NCBI GenBank assembly: GCA_022818135.1
Contig: JAFMSR010000009.1
Coordinates: 23,158,933-23,222,932, forward strand
DNA from: Saxidomus purpurata
Lineage: Eukaryota > Mollusca > Bivalvia > Venerida > Veneridae
Direction of reading: 5' to 3'
DNA length: 64,000 nt
Below the pieces are notes generated by a model. That model was not told the DNA's origin. It saw nothing but the letters and a program-made list of their open reading frames with translations, and did not search any database. Below are positions 47,049 to 59,871 of the stretch, one piece after another. Within the stretch, counting starts at the first letter, position 1. Each line of letters begins with the position of its first letter. Position numbers and translations under genes: made by a program.

Positions 47049-47883
47049 TATGTACATGTGTTATCACCTCATAATATCATCAGACTTATGTACATAGGAT
47101 ATGCAAACAAAATCTAAATGCTATTATCTCATAGCCTTTATACTGATGAAACTACTTATGTAAAAAATGCCATCAGATAAATTAGATATTGGAATGTACA
47201 TCATTTTTCTGCCCAGTAATTAACCATCCATTGATGTTCATTGTATCTTCTTCATCATCAGTATATCAAATAAACATATAATTCCATATAAGATTATATG
47301 TTTCATGTACATACATGTATATGTTAACACCATATATGGCATTTTGAGACTGTATAATCTAGGCTGTGAGATGTGTCTTCTCCAGGGTTCTAATTGAATC
47401 TGCTATCCACCACTGGATGCAGAGTTGTGTCATGCAATTGGACCATTCCATTATTCTACAGAGGGTCCAAAATAATTTTGCAAATGATTTTTAATCTGTT
47501 TTTTGGTTCATTTCCTAGAAAGTTTTATAAATTTTATCCCAAAATGGGTGAGAAAATTTATAATACATAACAGTCTGTTTAATTTTACTTTAAATTTATT
47601 ACTACCCCAATAAAGTATTACTCAAACCACCTCAACAGGGGTTCTGAATCTAAAAGAATGGTAGCAGTGACATAAAGTATATGAAACTGCGTGCCAAGAA
47701 TTAAACTACATTGAAATAAAGATTAACTTTAATAACCCTCTTCACTCTAGAAAATATCACTGTTTCCTAGAGGTTCATTTTTTCTATGTGTTTTTATATA
47801 CCCCACCTATAGAATAGGCCCACTAAAACACAATATAAAGTAACATGATATAAAACTTTACATAGAATTAATCACCATAGTCC
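47049..47883. other. Spacer stretch with no recognised gene
   Basis: AT-rich. TATATG and ACATGTAT words cluster at 47270-47340. No ORF or RNA. Confidence 0.35.
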
Positions 47884-48900
47884 ACAGTACATAAATACAC
47901 TGGCACCAGAGTACTGAACTGCCCTGTAATGTTAACAAAATACCAAAAGTATACCTAAATAACACACTATCATGAAAAAAAATACACAAAAATGGTAAAA
48001 AAGTTATTTTCTGACAAACCCCCATATACACTGTTCTATATTATTCACATGGTGTTGAACGTTTTCGACAGGGGGTCCGGTCCCTGCTCTTTTGGTACTA
48101 TTCAAGCAAACAATCGAAGATCAACAGCGGTCGCGTTTAACAGACAATATATTTATCTACCAAACTGGTAAGTAACACATTTTAAAAAGCTACCGTTTCT
48201 GTAAAATTCTTCATGAATATTGAGCTATTTCGCTCTCTCCGTTTTCTTGATATTTTTCTGTCACTGCTTACTTCCGGTTTAACTCAAATGACCTTTCAAA
48301 CACGTCATACGGTTATGCACAGAAGTGATACTTTGCGCAGCTTACGTAACGTTTTACAAATTGTTTTTACAGTAAACAAATTTCCTGTACCTGCTTGTCC
48401 ACAAGTTAACAGGTTACGGCCGCTTACAGCGGCATTCAGCAAATACACTAATTTGACACAGTGCGCGAAATATAACGCGGAATATTTTCAACCAATGAAA
48501 ACTTATTGTTTCAAAATTGAAAGATTAACCGGAAGTCGGCAGTGACAGAAAAACACCAGGAAAACGGAGAGAGCGAAATAGCGCAATATTCTTGAAGAAT
48601 TTTATAGAAACGGTAGCTTTTAAACAAGTGTTACTTACCAGTTTGGTAGGTAAATATATTGTCTGTTAAACGCAACCGCTGTTAATCTTCAATTGCTTGC
48701 TTGAACAGTACAAAAAGAGCGGGGACCGGACCCCCTGTCGAAAACGTTCAACACCATGTGAATAATATAGAACAGTGTATACGGGGGTTTGTCAGTAAAT
48801 GACTGTTTACCATTATTTGTGAATTTTTCATGATATTGTGTTATTTAGGTAATTTTTTTGGCATTTTAGTACTCTGGTGCCAGTGCATAAATACTGCATT
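47884..48900. mobile_element. 1-kb palindromic (foldback) element
   Basis: The left arm 47884-48283 and right arm 48527-48900 are inverse copies. Matched pairs include CACTGGCACCAGAGTACT with AGTACTCTGGTGCCAGTG, GAACGTTTTCGACAGGGGGT with its inverse, and TCGCTCTCTCCGTTTTC with GAAAACGGAGAGAGCGA. Arms are about 370-400 bp and about 95 per cent alike by eye, around a 243-bp loop. The 110-residue ORF at 48213-48545 spans arm and loop and has no family resemblance. Confidence 0.7.
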
Positions 48901-49451
48901 GCGCTTTAATTATCTTCTCTCCTCTAAGAATAATCTTAGATTTCTAGAGGGACATTTTTCACTTTCGGGCTACCGGAAAAAACCTAAATATTGTTCAAAA
49001 CTTTTTTCTGTTAGAACATTGGTCAAAATTAGGGGCTGTATAATCATCACAACTATAAATACTACAAAATAACATTAAAAACCCCGTTCCAAATGCTTGA
49101 TTTATTCGAAAACGCCATTTCAAGCTTTCAGTTTCTTCAGTGTCAATTTACCCCACCCACTTGACACCCATCAACATATCAATTCAAGGTTCCAGTATAA
49201 AATTATTATACTTGAACACGGTCCTAAAAAGTGTCTTTAATGTAGAATTTATTTAACGAAAAGTGTAGATGGCAATTTACATTAATTACGTCCGTTTTCT
49301 CGCACATCGGGATCAATTTCCTGCCAAAGTCACTCCGACAGGTGTTCAAATTTGACACATACTGTGATATGAAAACTGTGGATCTTTGACACTTATCGAT
49401 GTCATTTTTTATTGTTAAGGTATGAAACTTCTAATTGATCTTATTCTTTCG
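48901..49451. other. Stretch before the gap, no recognised gene
   Basis: Contains CAATTTACCCCACCCACTTG at 49144, a motif resembling the one in the 380-bp array at 14911-16100. Otherwise nothing. Confidence 0.35.
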
Positions 49452-49951
49452 NNNNNNNNNNNNNNNNNNNNNNNNNNNNNNNNNNNNNNNNNNNNNNNNN
49501 NNNNNNNNNNNNNNNNNNNNNNNNNNNNNNNNNNNNNNNNNNNNNNNNNNNNNNNNNNNNNNNNNNNNNNNNNNNNNNNNNNNNNNNNNNNNNNNNNNNN
49601 NNNNNNNNNNNNNNNNNNNNNNNNNNNNNNNNNNNNNNNNNNNNNNNNNNNNNNNNNNNNNNNNNNNNNNNNNNNNNNNNNNNNNNNNNNNNNNNNNNNN
49701 NNNNNNNNNNNNNNNNNNNNNNNNNNNNNNNNNNNNNNNNNNNNNNNNNNNNNNNNNNNNNNNNNNNNNNNNNNNNNNNNNNNNNNNNNNNNNNNNNNNN
49801 NNNNNNNNNNNNNNNNNNNNNNNNNNNNNNNNNNNNNNNNNNNNNNNNNNNNNNNNNNNNNNNNNNNNNNNNNNNNNNNNNNNNNNNNNNNNNNNNNNNN
49901 NNNNNNNNNNNNNNNNNNNNNNNNNNNNNNNNNNNNNNNNNNNNNNNNNNN
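49452..49951. other. 500-N assembly gap
   Basis: Exactly 500 N, a typical placeholder length. It separates the contig with arm 1 from the contig with arm 2, so the orientation and distance of the arms rest on scaffolding across this gap. Frames translated across it have no meaning. Confidence 0.98.
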
Positions 49952-50224
49952 TTGATATACCCGTATTGTAAAAATAACTCTAGAAGAAACTATTTACAGA
50001 AAACAAATACAAAAGCATCCACTAAATATAAATTCATGCGTCCAACTAAGTTTAAAGACGATCGCTACAGTTTCATCATTTTTGTCAAGCAATGAGAATT
50101 TTATGAAATTTTTGTTTGTTGTTAGGGTAATACCTGCTAAGTCAGAATATAAAATAAAAAAGGTAGATCACCTGCCTTATTTATATGTAATGGACACTTT
50201 TTGTAGTATACCCCCAAAAGCAGT
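49952..50224. other. Stretch after the gap, no recognised gene
   Basis: Short AT-rich lead into the satellite array. Confidence 0.35.
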
Positions 50225-52180
50225 GAAAACTAGAGCTATCACTAAATGTCATTAATACCCCCGAAAGACAACTTTATAAACTGAGGAAGTTCGTAGTAAC
50301 AGAATACCTTGCAAAAAAATTAAAAAGAGATATTGTTCTTGGCAATAACTCTGTAATTTGTCAAGATAGAGTTATGGTTCTTATACACTGCACTTCCTCT
50401 CAATGTGCTTGACCATTGTATGAAGTCATATTGAATTCAAACCAATAGTTTTCAAATTATGCTCCGGACAAGTAAAAGCAACAAAGGGTGATAACTCTGA
50501 AATGAGTCAAGATAGAGTTATTGTTCTTTTGCACTGCACTTCCTCTCATTGTGCTTGACCATTGTATGAAGTTGTATTAAATTCCAACCAGAAGTTTTCG
50601 AATAATGCTCCCGATAAGGAAAAGTAACAAAGGGCAATTACTCTGTAATTAGTCAAGATAGAGTTATGGTTCCTTTGCACTGCACTTCCTCTCATTGTGC
50701 TTGACCATTGTATGAGGTTGTATTGAATTCTACCGAGTAGTTTTCAAGTAATGCTTCGGACAAGGAAAAGTAACAAAGGGCAATAACTCTGTAAATACTC
50801 AAGATAGAGTTATGATTCTTGTGCACTGCACTTTCTCTGACTGTGCTTGATCATTGTATGAAATTGTATTGAATTTAAACCAGTAGTTTTCAAGTTATGC
50901 TCCGGACAAGGAAAAGTAACAAAGGGCAATAACTTTGTAATCAATCAAGATGGAGTTATGGTTCTTGTGCACTGCACTTTCTCTCAATGTGCTTGACCAT
51001 TGTATGAAGTTGTATTGAATTCTAACTAGTAGTTTTCAAGTTATGCTCCGGACAAGGAAAAGTAACAAAGGGCGATAACTCTGTTATTAGTTAAGATGGA
51101 GTTATAGTTCTTGTGCACTGTACTTTCTCTCAATGTGCTTGACCATTGTATGAAGTTATATTAAATTCCAGCTAGAGCAAAACTAAATGATTAATACCCC
51201 CAAAAGACTGCTTTATAAACTGAAGAAATTTGTAGTAACATAATACCTTGGAAACAAACTAAAAAGAGATATTGTTCTTAGCAATAACTCTGTAATTTGT
51301 CAAGATAGAGTTATGGTTCTTGTACACTGCACTTCCTCTCAATGTGCTTGACCATTGTATGAAGTTGTATTGAATTCCAACCAATTGTTTTCGAATCATG
51401 CTCCAGACAAGTAAAAGTAACAAAGGGCAATAACTCTGAAATGAGTCAAGATAGAGTTATTGTTCTTTTGCACTGCACTTCCTCTCATTGTGCTTGACCA
51501 TTGTATGAAGTTGTATTGAATTCCAACTTGTAGTTTTCGAATCATGCTCCAGACAAGGAAAAGTAACAAAGGGCAATAACCCTGTAATTAGTCAAGATGG
51601 AGTTATGGTTCCTGTGCACTGCACTTCCTCTCATTGTGCTAGACCATTGTATGAAGATGTATTGAATTCAAACTAGTAGTTTTCGAATTATGCTCTGGAC
51701 AAGGAAAAGTAACAAAGGGTAATAACTCTGTATTGAGTCAAGATAGAGTTATGGTTCCTGTGCACTGCACTTCCTCTCAATGTACTTGACCATTGTATGA
51801 GGTTGTATTGAATTCCAACTAGTCGTTTTCAAGTTATGTTTCGGACAAGGAAAAGTAACAAAGGGCAATAACTCAGTAAATACTCAAGATAGAGTTATAG
51901 TTCTTATACACTGCACTTCCTCTAAGTGTGCTTGATCTTTGTTGGAAATTGTATTGAATTTCCACTAGTAGTTTTCAAGTTATGCTCAAGACAAGAAAAA
52001 GTAACAAAGGGCAATAACTCTGTAAATACTCAAGATGGAGTTATGGTTCTTGTGCACTGCACTTCCTCTCAATATGCTTGACCATTGTATGAAGTTATGA
52101 AGTTGTATTGAATTCCAACCAGTAGTTTTCAAGTAATGCTCCGGACAAGGAAAATGCAACAGACCGCCCGACCGACCGAC
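50225..52180 (-). repeat. 145-bp satellite array, about 12 units, higher-order structure
   Basis: Units carry CAAAGGGCAATAACTCTGTA, GTCAAGATAGAGTTATGGTT, TGCACTGCACTTCCTCTCA, GCTTGACCATTGTATGAAG and GTTTTCAAGTTATGCTCCGG. A distinct lead-in (ATTAATACCCCCRAAAGAC, AAAAAGAGATATTGTTCTT) occurs at about 50255 and about 51190, so two super-units of about 940 bp follow each other. Same family, opposite orientation, as 38390-39065. Confidence 0.85.
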
Positions 52181-52204
52181 CAACCACCGGGTGACTCCTA
52201 TATA

Positions 52205-53042
52205 ATCCCCTAAACTTCATTTTGGGGGTATAACTAGTAGTTTTCAAGTTATGCTCCGGACAAGGAAAAATGCAACAGACCGCCCGACCGACCAACTTAT
52301 GCCTATGTAAAACTAAATGACCCCCGGTGCGGGGTCAATTTTGACCCGGGGGTCATAATTTGAACAATCTTGGTAGAGGTCCACTAGCCAATGCTACATG
52401 CCAACTATCTAAGCTCTAGATCTTGTGGTTTCAAAGAAGAAGATTTTTAAAGTTTTTATTTTATAAGCCTATGTAAAACTAAGTGACCCCCCGTGCGGGG
52501 TCAATTTTGATCCAAGGGTCATAATTTTAACAATCTTGGTAAAGGTCTAATAGCCAATGCTACCTGACAAATATCTAAGTTCTAGGCCTTGTGGTTTCAG
52601 AGAAGAAGATTTTAAAGTTCTTCCTATTTGTTGCCATAGCAACCAGAGTTCTGCATGAAATGGAATTCTTTGAACGATTTTGGTAGAGCTTCAAGCAAGA
52701 AACGTTCCTGCATAGTTTTATCAACATTGGCCTAGAGGTTTCAGAGTAGATGTCATTTGAATCAAAATGTTGACGGACGATGGACAACGGATGACGGACA
52801 ATCATCGATCATAAAAGCTCACCCTGGCATAGCCAGATGAGCTAAAAAACCATAAAGAGAAACTAGTTTCTGTAAAAATAGACGTAACATTTGTAGTCAT
52901 TTGTCAAAGTTTTATTCTTAATGTTCAACCAATGAGAATTTCTTAATTTTTTGTAGAAGAATTGTTCATTTGAATCAAAATGTTGACGGACGACGGACAA
53001 TCATCAATCAGTAAAGCTCACCCTGGCGTAGCCAGATGAGCT
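52205..53042 (-). repeat. Bivalve GCTCACC-type repeat, minus strand, two heads
   Basis: Tandem modules with GGGGTCAATTTTGACCC, AACAATCTTGGTAGAGGTCC and CTAGATCTTGTGGTTTCA are followed by GTTGCCATAGCAACCAGAG and the hairpin-like head AGCTCACCCTGGCATAGCCA at 52816. The last 90 bp (TCAAAATGTTGACGGACGA to the head) are repeated at 52965-53042. Inverse of 21652-22474. Confidence 0.7.
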
Positions 53043-53288
53043 AAAAAGTAATTGTTTGTGACATTCAATTAAACAACATTAAGATATGAAAGTATTTGTT
53101 ATATATAGCCAATAATTAAACTGTAGCAATCGTCTTTAATTAAGCGCTTCCGAGCCCTGCAACCTCTATCAATATATTAAGTATAGGTGGAATCCTTTAC
53201 ACAATGTGATCACTATTTTCAGCAAATTCATATAACAATATAAATTAGTTTTAATCCACTAGTGTACAAGAGTTTGCAGTTGAGTCCC

Positions 53289-53592
53289 TTAAAGTCCCAG
53301 GATCTCTTTGAATTAACTGATATAGTCACATTAATTTAGTGATAGGATAATGACGGAGCAATGTTCTATTCAGTCCAAGCTTTAAGTATTCAAGATGTTT
53401 TTTCAAGAAAAACAGTTGCCTGAAGAAAGAGTTTCTTTCTTTTTGCAATATCACTGAAAGAAAAACTGCTCTGTTTCTAATAATGAAAGGCAAAGTTAGG
53501 ATTTTTTTGTACAAATAAAGGTCATTTCTGTCAATAAGACATCTTTCTTGATAAAATGACAGCTACTTGTAAATGTGATCCTGGGACTTTAA
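53289..53592. mobile_element. MITE with TTAAAGTCCCAGGATC ends
   Basis: The ends TTAAAGTCCCAGGATC and GATCCTGGGACTTTAA are perfect 16-bp inverses with TTAA at both tips. It is a sister of the element at 53770-54077, from which it differs at the inner part of the TIR. The interiors are partly alike (TTTGCAATATCACTGAAA). Confidence 0.65.
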
Positions 53593-53702
53593 ACAAGGTG
53601 ATCACTATATGCCCCAGCCACCTATCAGCAAATTTATATAAAAAAAAGTTTAAATTAGTTTTAATTTTTTCAGTATCCTCCCACTAGTGTACTTTAAGTT
53701 TG
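53593..53702. repeat. Direct repeat flanking the MITE
   Basis: GTGATCACTAT, CAGCAAATTYATATA, TAGTTTTAAT and CCACTAGTGTAC here repeat the order seen at 53198-53275, just left of the MITE at 53289. The two MITEs therefore sit in two copies of the same flank. Confidence 0.5.
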
Positions 53703-53769
53703 CAGTTTCACATCAGTAAAAACATATGATTATGATATACACTTATCAGAATAAAAAACTACATGATCT

Positions 53770-54077
53770 TTAAAGTCCCATTAGCTCCTTAGATACTCAT
53801 AAATAGACAATCATAGTGACACAACTGTGTTCTATTTAACCTAAACAATTTTGAAGTAAACATTTCTTTTATCCTTTTGTTGTTTCTTCATGAAATGTGT
53901 TTCTTATCTTTTGCAATATCACTGAAAAAATATACTGTATGATATCACTAACATATACTTTCATATGGAATGATTTTTTAATAAATAACGATCAACTTCG
54001 CCACTACGATAAATATCCCTCTTTGTAATATAAGAGCAACAATTAATTTTACATCCAAAGTGCTAATGGGACTTTAA
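53770..54077. mobile_element. MITE with TTAAAGTCCCATTAGC ends, arm 2
   Basis: Perfect 16-bp inverse ends, 308 bp. Counterpart of 40393-40764 without the 64-bp internal duplication. Confidence 0.65.
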
Positions 54078-54620
54078 CATAAATATAACACAGAATATCT
54101 TACATGTAACATGATTCGTTCATGAATCATAACACACTGTATGCATATTACAGTTTAATAGCATTGCCTCACATTCAACAGTTACTATGCATATATAGTT
54201 TAACGGCATAATATCTCACATTCAACACATATTCTAACATGACTCACGATTCTGTCTCTATGTACAAAGAGTAGAAAAATTATGTTATATTAAACCATAT
54301 ACAACGCGGGAACCGATATGCTGTAAACATGACGTCATATTGCGCCGCATGACGTTAAATGAGCGTTCACGTAGAAAATAAAGCTTTGCATTTATTCACC
54401 TTTTGTAATATATGGTCATGTTAGAATCGAAATGACATCTTTTTCAGCGTTATTATCGTCTAATAAACAATAATTTGTTGTACTGATGCGCAGCTATAAA
54501 CCACTCGGTGCGTATCAGTACTCCAAATCATTGTTTATTAAACGACTAACACCGCTGGAACGGATGTTATTTCATAACTATAATATACATATAGTGTAAC
54601 GGCATAGTTTCAGAAACACT
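54078..54620. repeat. Hairpin element and flanks, arm 2
   Basis: Inverse counterpart of 39840-40392, with the AATAATTTGTTGTACTGATG and ATTGTTTATTAAACGAC hairpin at about 54455-54545 and ATGACGTCAT near 54331. Confidence 0.5.
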
Positions 54621-54842
54621 TATACAGAACAGACCGGTAACACAAGCGGCTTATGTGTACATAAATCAAAAGAAAGTTTTTTCAGGAATCACTTTGCTCT
54701 CAGAGTCTGTATTCCATTTTTAGTACAAAAGATTTAGGACAACCGTTGACTTTGGATTCTTGAACACACTGCTTTGCAGCATCCATTTCTGGTGTTTGTG
54801 GGAAGTTGTGATTTCAGCATCTTTCCTAAGAATTTTATTCAT

Positions 54843-54974
54843 TTACATTTCTTCACAGCTGGCTGAATCTTTGTTTGTGACAACGCAGGGTCCAGTAAAA
54901 GAAATCTTAAAGCAGTGATACTTTATAAAGCTAGATTGCCCTGCAACATGAACATCTCCATAGACCATGTATAC
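54843..54974 (-). CDS. Terminal exon of an unrecognised gene, arm 2
   Basis: Same 43 codons and stop as 39496-39627, on the minus strand: begins VYMVYGDVHV after a CTTCTTCAG acceptor and ends SASCEEM. An AATAAA follows the stop at once. The two genes converge (tail to tail) toward the scaffold gap. Perfect identity over the coding part together with large indels in the flanks means either a recent copy, gene conversion or two alleles. No family is recognised. Confidence 0.55.
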   Translation of the reverse strand, partial: VYMVYGDVHVAGQSSFIKYHCFKISFTGPCVVTNKDSASCEEM

Positions 54975-55419
54975 CTGAAGAAGATGTAAAAAAATGTCAA
55001 ATATCTGTAAAAATCAGTGATAGGCACTAATGTTTCTGTACATTCAGAATGTAGAATGATTCTACATAAGACCTTGATCATTAAGTAAGGCTAAAGACAA
55101 AAAAAGTGTCTTGTGTCTCCTTGCCAAAAAAAGTTAGGTCGGTCGGTTGGCAGTTTATTATCATACTTTTTATGTATTGCTTTTTGTGCTCTAAAAATCT
55201 TTTTTTGATCATTTTTCTATAAAATAGTTTGAGGTTAACAGTAAAACATTAAAGTCGGCCTGTAGACCGAAACACACGTATTTCTTGGCCTAAAATAACA
55301 TTTAGATAAATTTTAGAATACATTGACTTAAAATAATGTGAAAGACTGCTTTATCAACTGAAGTGGCTAGTAGTAACAGAATACCTTGCACAAGAACTAC
55401 AAATGAGAAATGATTCTTA
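54975..55419. other. Arm 2 intron part
   Basis: Unique intron sequence matched almost base for base by 39066-39495. The ORF 55302-55568 twin-matches 38909-39169 but overlaps the satellite and has no splice sites of its own. Confidence 0.45.
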
Positions 55420-56085
55420 GCAATAACTCTGTAATTTGTCAAGATAGAGTTATGGTTATTGTACACTGCACTTCCTCTCATTGTGCCTGACCATTGTATG
55501 AAGTTGTGTTGAATTTCAACCTGTAGTTTTAAGTTATGCTCCAGACAAGGAAAAGAAACAAAGGGCAATAACTCTGTAATTAGTCAATGTAGAGTTATAG
55601 TTATTGTACACTGCAGTTCCTTTCATTGAGCTTGACCATTCTAATGTACATGTAGTTGTATTTAATTCTAACAAGTAGATTTCAAGTTATGCCTTGGACA
55701 AAGAAAAGTAACAAAGGGCAATCACTCTGTAATTAGTCAATGTAGAGTTATAGTTATTGTACACTGCAGTTCCTTTCATTGAGCTTGACCATTCTAATGT
55801 ACATGTAGTTGTATTTAATTCTAACCAGTAGATTTCAAGTTATGCCTTGGACAAAGAAAAGTAACAAAGGGCAATATTAGTCTGATATTAGTCAAAATAG
55901 AGTTATGGTTCTTATACAACACACTTCCTCTCACTATGCTTGACCATTGTGTGAAGTTTTATTGAAATTCAACCAGCAGTTTCCAAGTTATGCTCTGGAA
56001 ACAGAAAGGAAACAGAAAAGCAACGAAGGGCAATTACTCTGTAATTAGACAAGATGGAGTTATGGTTCTTGTATGAAGTTGTATC
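55420..56085 (-). repeat. 150-bp satellite units, arm 2
   Basis: Reverse of 38390-39065, including the same pair of nearly identical neighbouring units (AGTTATAGTTATTGTACACT). Confidence 0.8.
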
Positions 56086-57696
56086 AAATTCCAACCAAAA
56101 ATCAAAAATGACTATGGTACTTTTCCAGTGATATACAATACTGCATATTTGAATAACTAAGCTCTTTGCAGAACTTACTACTTAAACATGTTAAATGCTA
56201 TTTCTGATAGTTAAAAATTAAAAAGTTTTACTTAAGCATCACCTGGGGTTTCTGACAGTAACTCTAGTTAAATAACTACTTTTAATACTAAAAAAAGATT
56301 ATCAATCAAGTTTGAGGGTCCTCGCAAGTCAGATATATATTTCAAATTTAACAGAACCTATTACAAGGTATACTAGGATTACACTCATTGATACTATGTG
56401 CCATCTTCTTACTGTTAGAGTCTATACTGGTGAGAAAAACGTAGGTGATCAGATTTACCAGCTGTCTGGCCAGACCAAACCTCAAGGATCCACTGATCAT
56501 GATCTGCACTTTTAGATAAAGGGCTGATGATTATTTATTCAACAAGAGGTAGTTGGAGGAAGTTTGTAAGCAGAGACCGGCTAACATTTTAATGTAGGGG
56601 AGGAACTAGATGTCAAAAATCCCAATTAGATAATGGGTTCAACAATTGGAACAGAATAATCCTGACCCCAACAGACATGACAGATCACAGAATATACCCA
56701 GTGATATTTGTTTGATTGTAATTACTATATGGTGCCATACAGACAATACAAAATTTCATACAGTATTAAATATTAGATAATATATAAAACATGTAAAATG
56801 AAAACTTCAATCACACTATTTTTTAACTGTTATAATTGATACAGGCAATGTAACAGGTACGGTGGTTGGGCAATTCCTACTTACATGTCACGCGCCACAT
56901 CCTGCTAATTCTATTATGTGCAGACTATGACTTGCTAGATAATAACAAGATTAAATTCAATGTTATAAATCATCTGAGTGACCCACCAACCAGCGTGACC
57001 AGTGAAAAAGCTGGTTTACTAACTATACAATTAGAATACTTCGGTGTTGTTAAATGTAAATATTAGCATTTATACAATACTTTTTTTAGGATTTTGACTT
57101 AAGTTATCTGGAGTAATGGGTCCGATAGCAGCTAAATTTAAGTAAATTTGGTAACTAAACTTAAAATATCTGTCATATAACAATCCACATGATCTACTAT
57201 GTAATTTCCCAACAACTTGTACACATATTTACTTAAGGCTTTGCTTGGACTGAAAATATCAAGTTAATAGTGAAATCCAGTCCAAGCATACCAATTTCTG
57301 ACTGGAATTTGTCTCTATGTGGTAAAAGCTGTGCAGTGAAATTGCCAATGAGGGGTGCTGCATTATACACTGCACTGGGCGCAAACCAGGTCAACCCCAT
57401 GACATCGTAATAGATAAGCCTCATAATGTTTAAGCATTGATTATATTTATTTAAAAATGTTGACAATAACCTTGGTCTAGAATGACTGTTGTTTTATTTT
57501 ATAGAGATTAGAGATGATAGTGAATCTGAAAATATAGCAACTTGTTTAGGTTGATGATTTTAACCCCGCTCGGTGCAGTCTCTATTCCAATCTTTTCTGC
57601 TGTGTACATTGTAAACGGAACAATAATTTGGCAATCTGTCTATGATAGTGACCTGTTTAATGGGATTACAAAAGAAGAAGCTTCTACATGTATATT
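56086..57696 (-). other. Intron sequence, arm 2
   Basis: Reverse of 36813-38389. Short ORFs such as 56312-56515 have a twin in arm 1, but the frame is broken by substitutions in the third copy (about 45700-45900), so coding is unlikely. Confidence 0.5.
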
Positions 57697-59378
57697 AGAG
57701 TCTGGATTTATAGACCCATCTGTGAACATGTAGATGACCGGAGTCTGGATTTATAGACCCATCTGTGTACATAATGTAGATGACCAGTCTGGATTTATAG
57801 ACCCATCTGTGTACAAGTAGATAACCAGTCCGGATTTATAGACCCATCTGTGTACATAATGTAGATGACCAGAGTCTGGATTTATAGACCCATCTGTGTA
57901 CATGTAGATGACCAGTCTGGATTTATAGACCCATCTGTGTACATGTAGATGACCAGAGTCTGGATTTATAGACCCATCTGTGTACATGTAGATGACCAGT
58001 CTGGATTTATAGACCCATCTGTGTATATGTAGATGACCAGAGTCTGGATTTATAGACCCATCTGTGTACATGTAGATGACCAGAGTCTGGATTTATAGAC
58101 CCATCTGTGTACATGTAGATGACCAGTCTGGATTTATAGACCCATCTGTGTACATGTAGATGACCAGAGTCTGGATTTATAGACCCATCTGTGTACATGT
58201 AGATGACCAGAGTCTGGATTTATAGACCCATCTGTGTACATGTAGATGACCAGAGTAGATGACCAGAGTCTGGATTTATAGACCCATCTGTGTACATTAT
58301 GTAGATGACCAGAGTCTGGATTTATAGACCCATCTGTGTACATTATGTAGATGACCAGTCTGGATTTATAGACCCATCTGTGTACATGTAGATGACCAGA
58401 GTCTGGATTTATAGACCCATCTGTGTACATGTAGATGACCAGTCTGGATTTATAGACCCATCTGTGTACATGTAGATGACCAGAGTCTGGATTTATAGAC
58501 CCATCTGTGTACATTATGTAGATGACCAGAGTCTGGATTTATAGACCCATCTGTGTACATTATGTAGATGACCAGAGTCTGGATTTATAGACCCATCTGT
58601 GTACATGTAGATGACCAGAGTCTGGATTTATAGACCCATCTGTGTACATGTAGATGACCAGAGTCTGGATTTATAGACCCATCTGTGTACATTATGTAGA
58701 TGACCAGAGTCTGGATTTATAGACCCATCTGTGTACATGTAGATGACCAGAGTCTGGATTTATAGACCCATCTGTGTACATTATGTAGATGACCAGAGTC
58801 TGGATTTATAGACCCATCTGTGTACATGTAGATGACCAGAGTCTGGATTTATAGACCCATCTGTGTACATGTAGATGACCAGAGTCTGGATTTATAGACC
58901 CATCTGTGTACATTATGTAGATGACCAGAGTCTGGATTTATAGACCCATCTGTGTACATTATGTAGATGACCAGAGTCTGGATTTATAGACCCATCTGTG
59001 TACATGTAGATGACCAGAGTCTGGATTTATAGACCCATCTGTGTACATGTAGATGACCAGAGTCTGGATTTATAGACCCATCTGTGTACATGTAGATGAC
59101 CAGTCTGGATTTATAGACCCATCTGTGTACATGTAGATGACCAGAGTCTGGATTTATAGACCCATCTGTGTACATTATGTAGATGACCAGAGTCTGGATT
59201 TATAGACCCATCTGTGTACATGTAGATGACCAGAGTCTGGATTTATAGACCCATCTGTGTACATTATGTAGATGACCAGTCTGGATTTATAGACCCATCT
59301 GTGTACATTATGTAGATGACCAGAGTCTGGATTTATAGACCCATCTGTGTACATGTAGATGACCAGCATGACCAGAGT
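57697..59378 (-). repeat. 43-bp minisatellite, about 39 units, arm 2
   Basis: Inverse of the arm 1 array with the same unit (CTGGATTTATAGACCCATCT, GTGTACATGTAGATGACCAGA). TACATTATGTAG variants are far more common here and GATTGG variants are missing. One partial duplication (ACCAGAGTAGATGACC) lies near 58250. Confidence 0.95.
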
Positions 59379-59439
59379 AATTAATATCTATGTTCATTTC
59401 TGTTTCTAACTATAACTTTGGTTTATTTCTTTTATCTTT

Positions 59440-59780
59440 TTTCCTTTGTTAATAGTCCCGGCCTACACTGGGATATCTCCCTAGGGGAATTTGCCAAGAC
59501 TCTGACAGGCCCAGGTAGAAGAGAGACATATGCAGATACAAAGGAATCCGGATACCAGACACAAGCTCTTTTACAAAAAGATCCCTTGGTACTTTTACAT
59601 GCCAGGTATATAGCACTGATACACGTGAGACTACTTCTGGGTCTCTAACCAGTTCATCTCAAGATGGGTGGGAAACACTGAAAAGCGTTCACGAAGTTTC
59701 CAGTGCCATGGCATGGATACGAACCAGGGACCTGTGGACTGGTAGTCAAGAGCGCTAATCAGTTGACCACCAATCCACCC
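59440..59780 (-). mobile_element. tRNA-derived SINE, arm 2 copy
   Basis: Inverse of 35543-35897, with B box GGTTCGTATCC on the minus strand (near 59717-59727) and the head GTCAACTGATTAGCGCTC. A long ORF on the plus strand (59418-59648) is accidental. Confidence 0.65.
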
Positions 59781-59871
59781 TAACTTTGGTTTAAGTTTTC
59801 CAATGGTGTTATTATTTTCTTATCAAAATAAGCTTAGCACTAGATTCACCAGAAGTCAAAATAGAACATAC

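Noticed and set aside
48213..48545. 110-residue ORF in the foldback element
   Set aside because: It spans arm and loop of a palindrome, has no recognisable motif and no flanking splice sites.
49422..49971. Long ORFs across the gap
   Set aside because: They are translations of N and carry no information.
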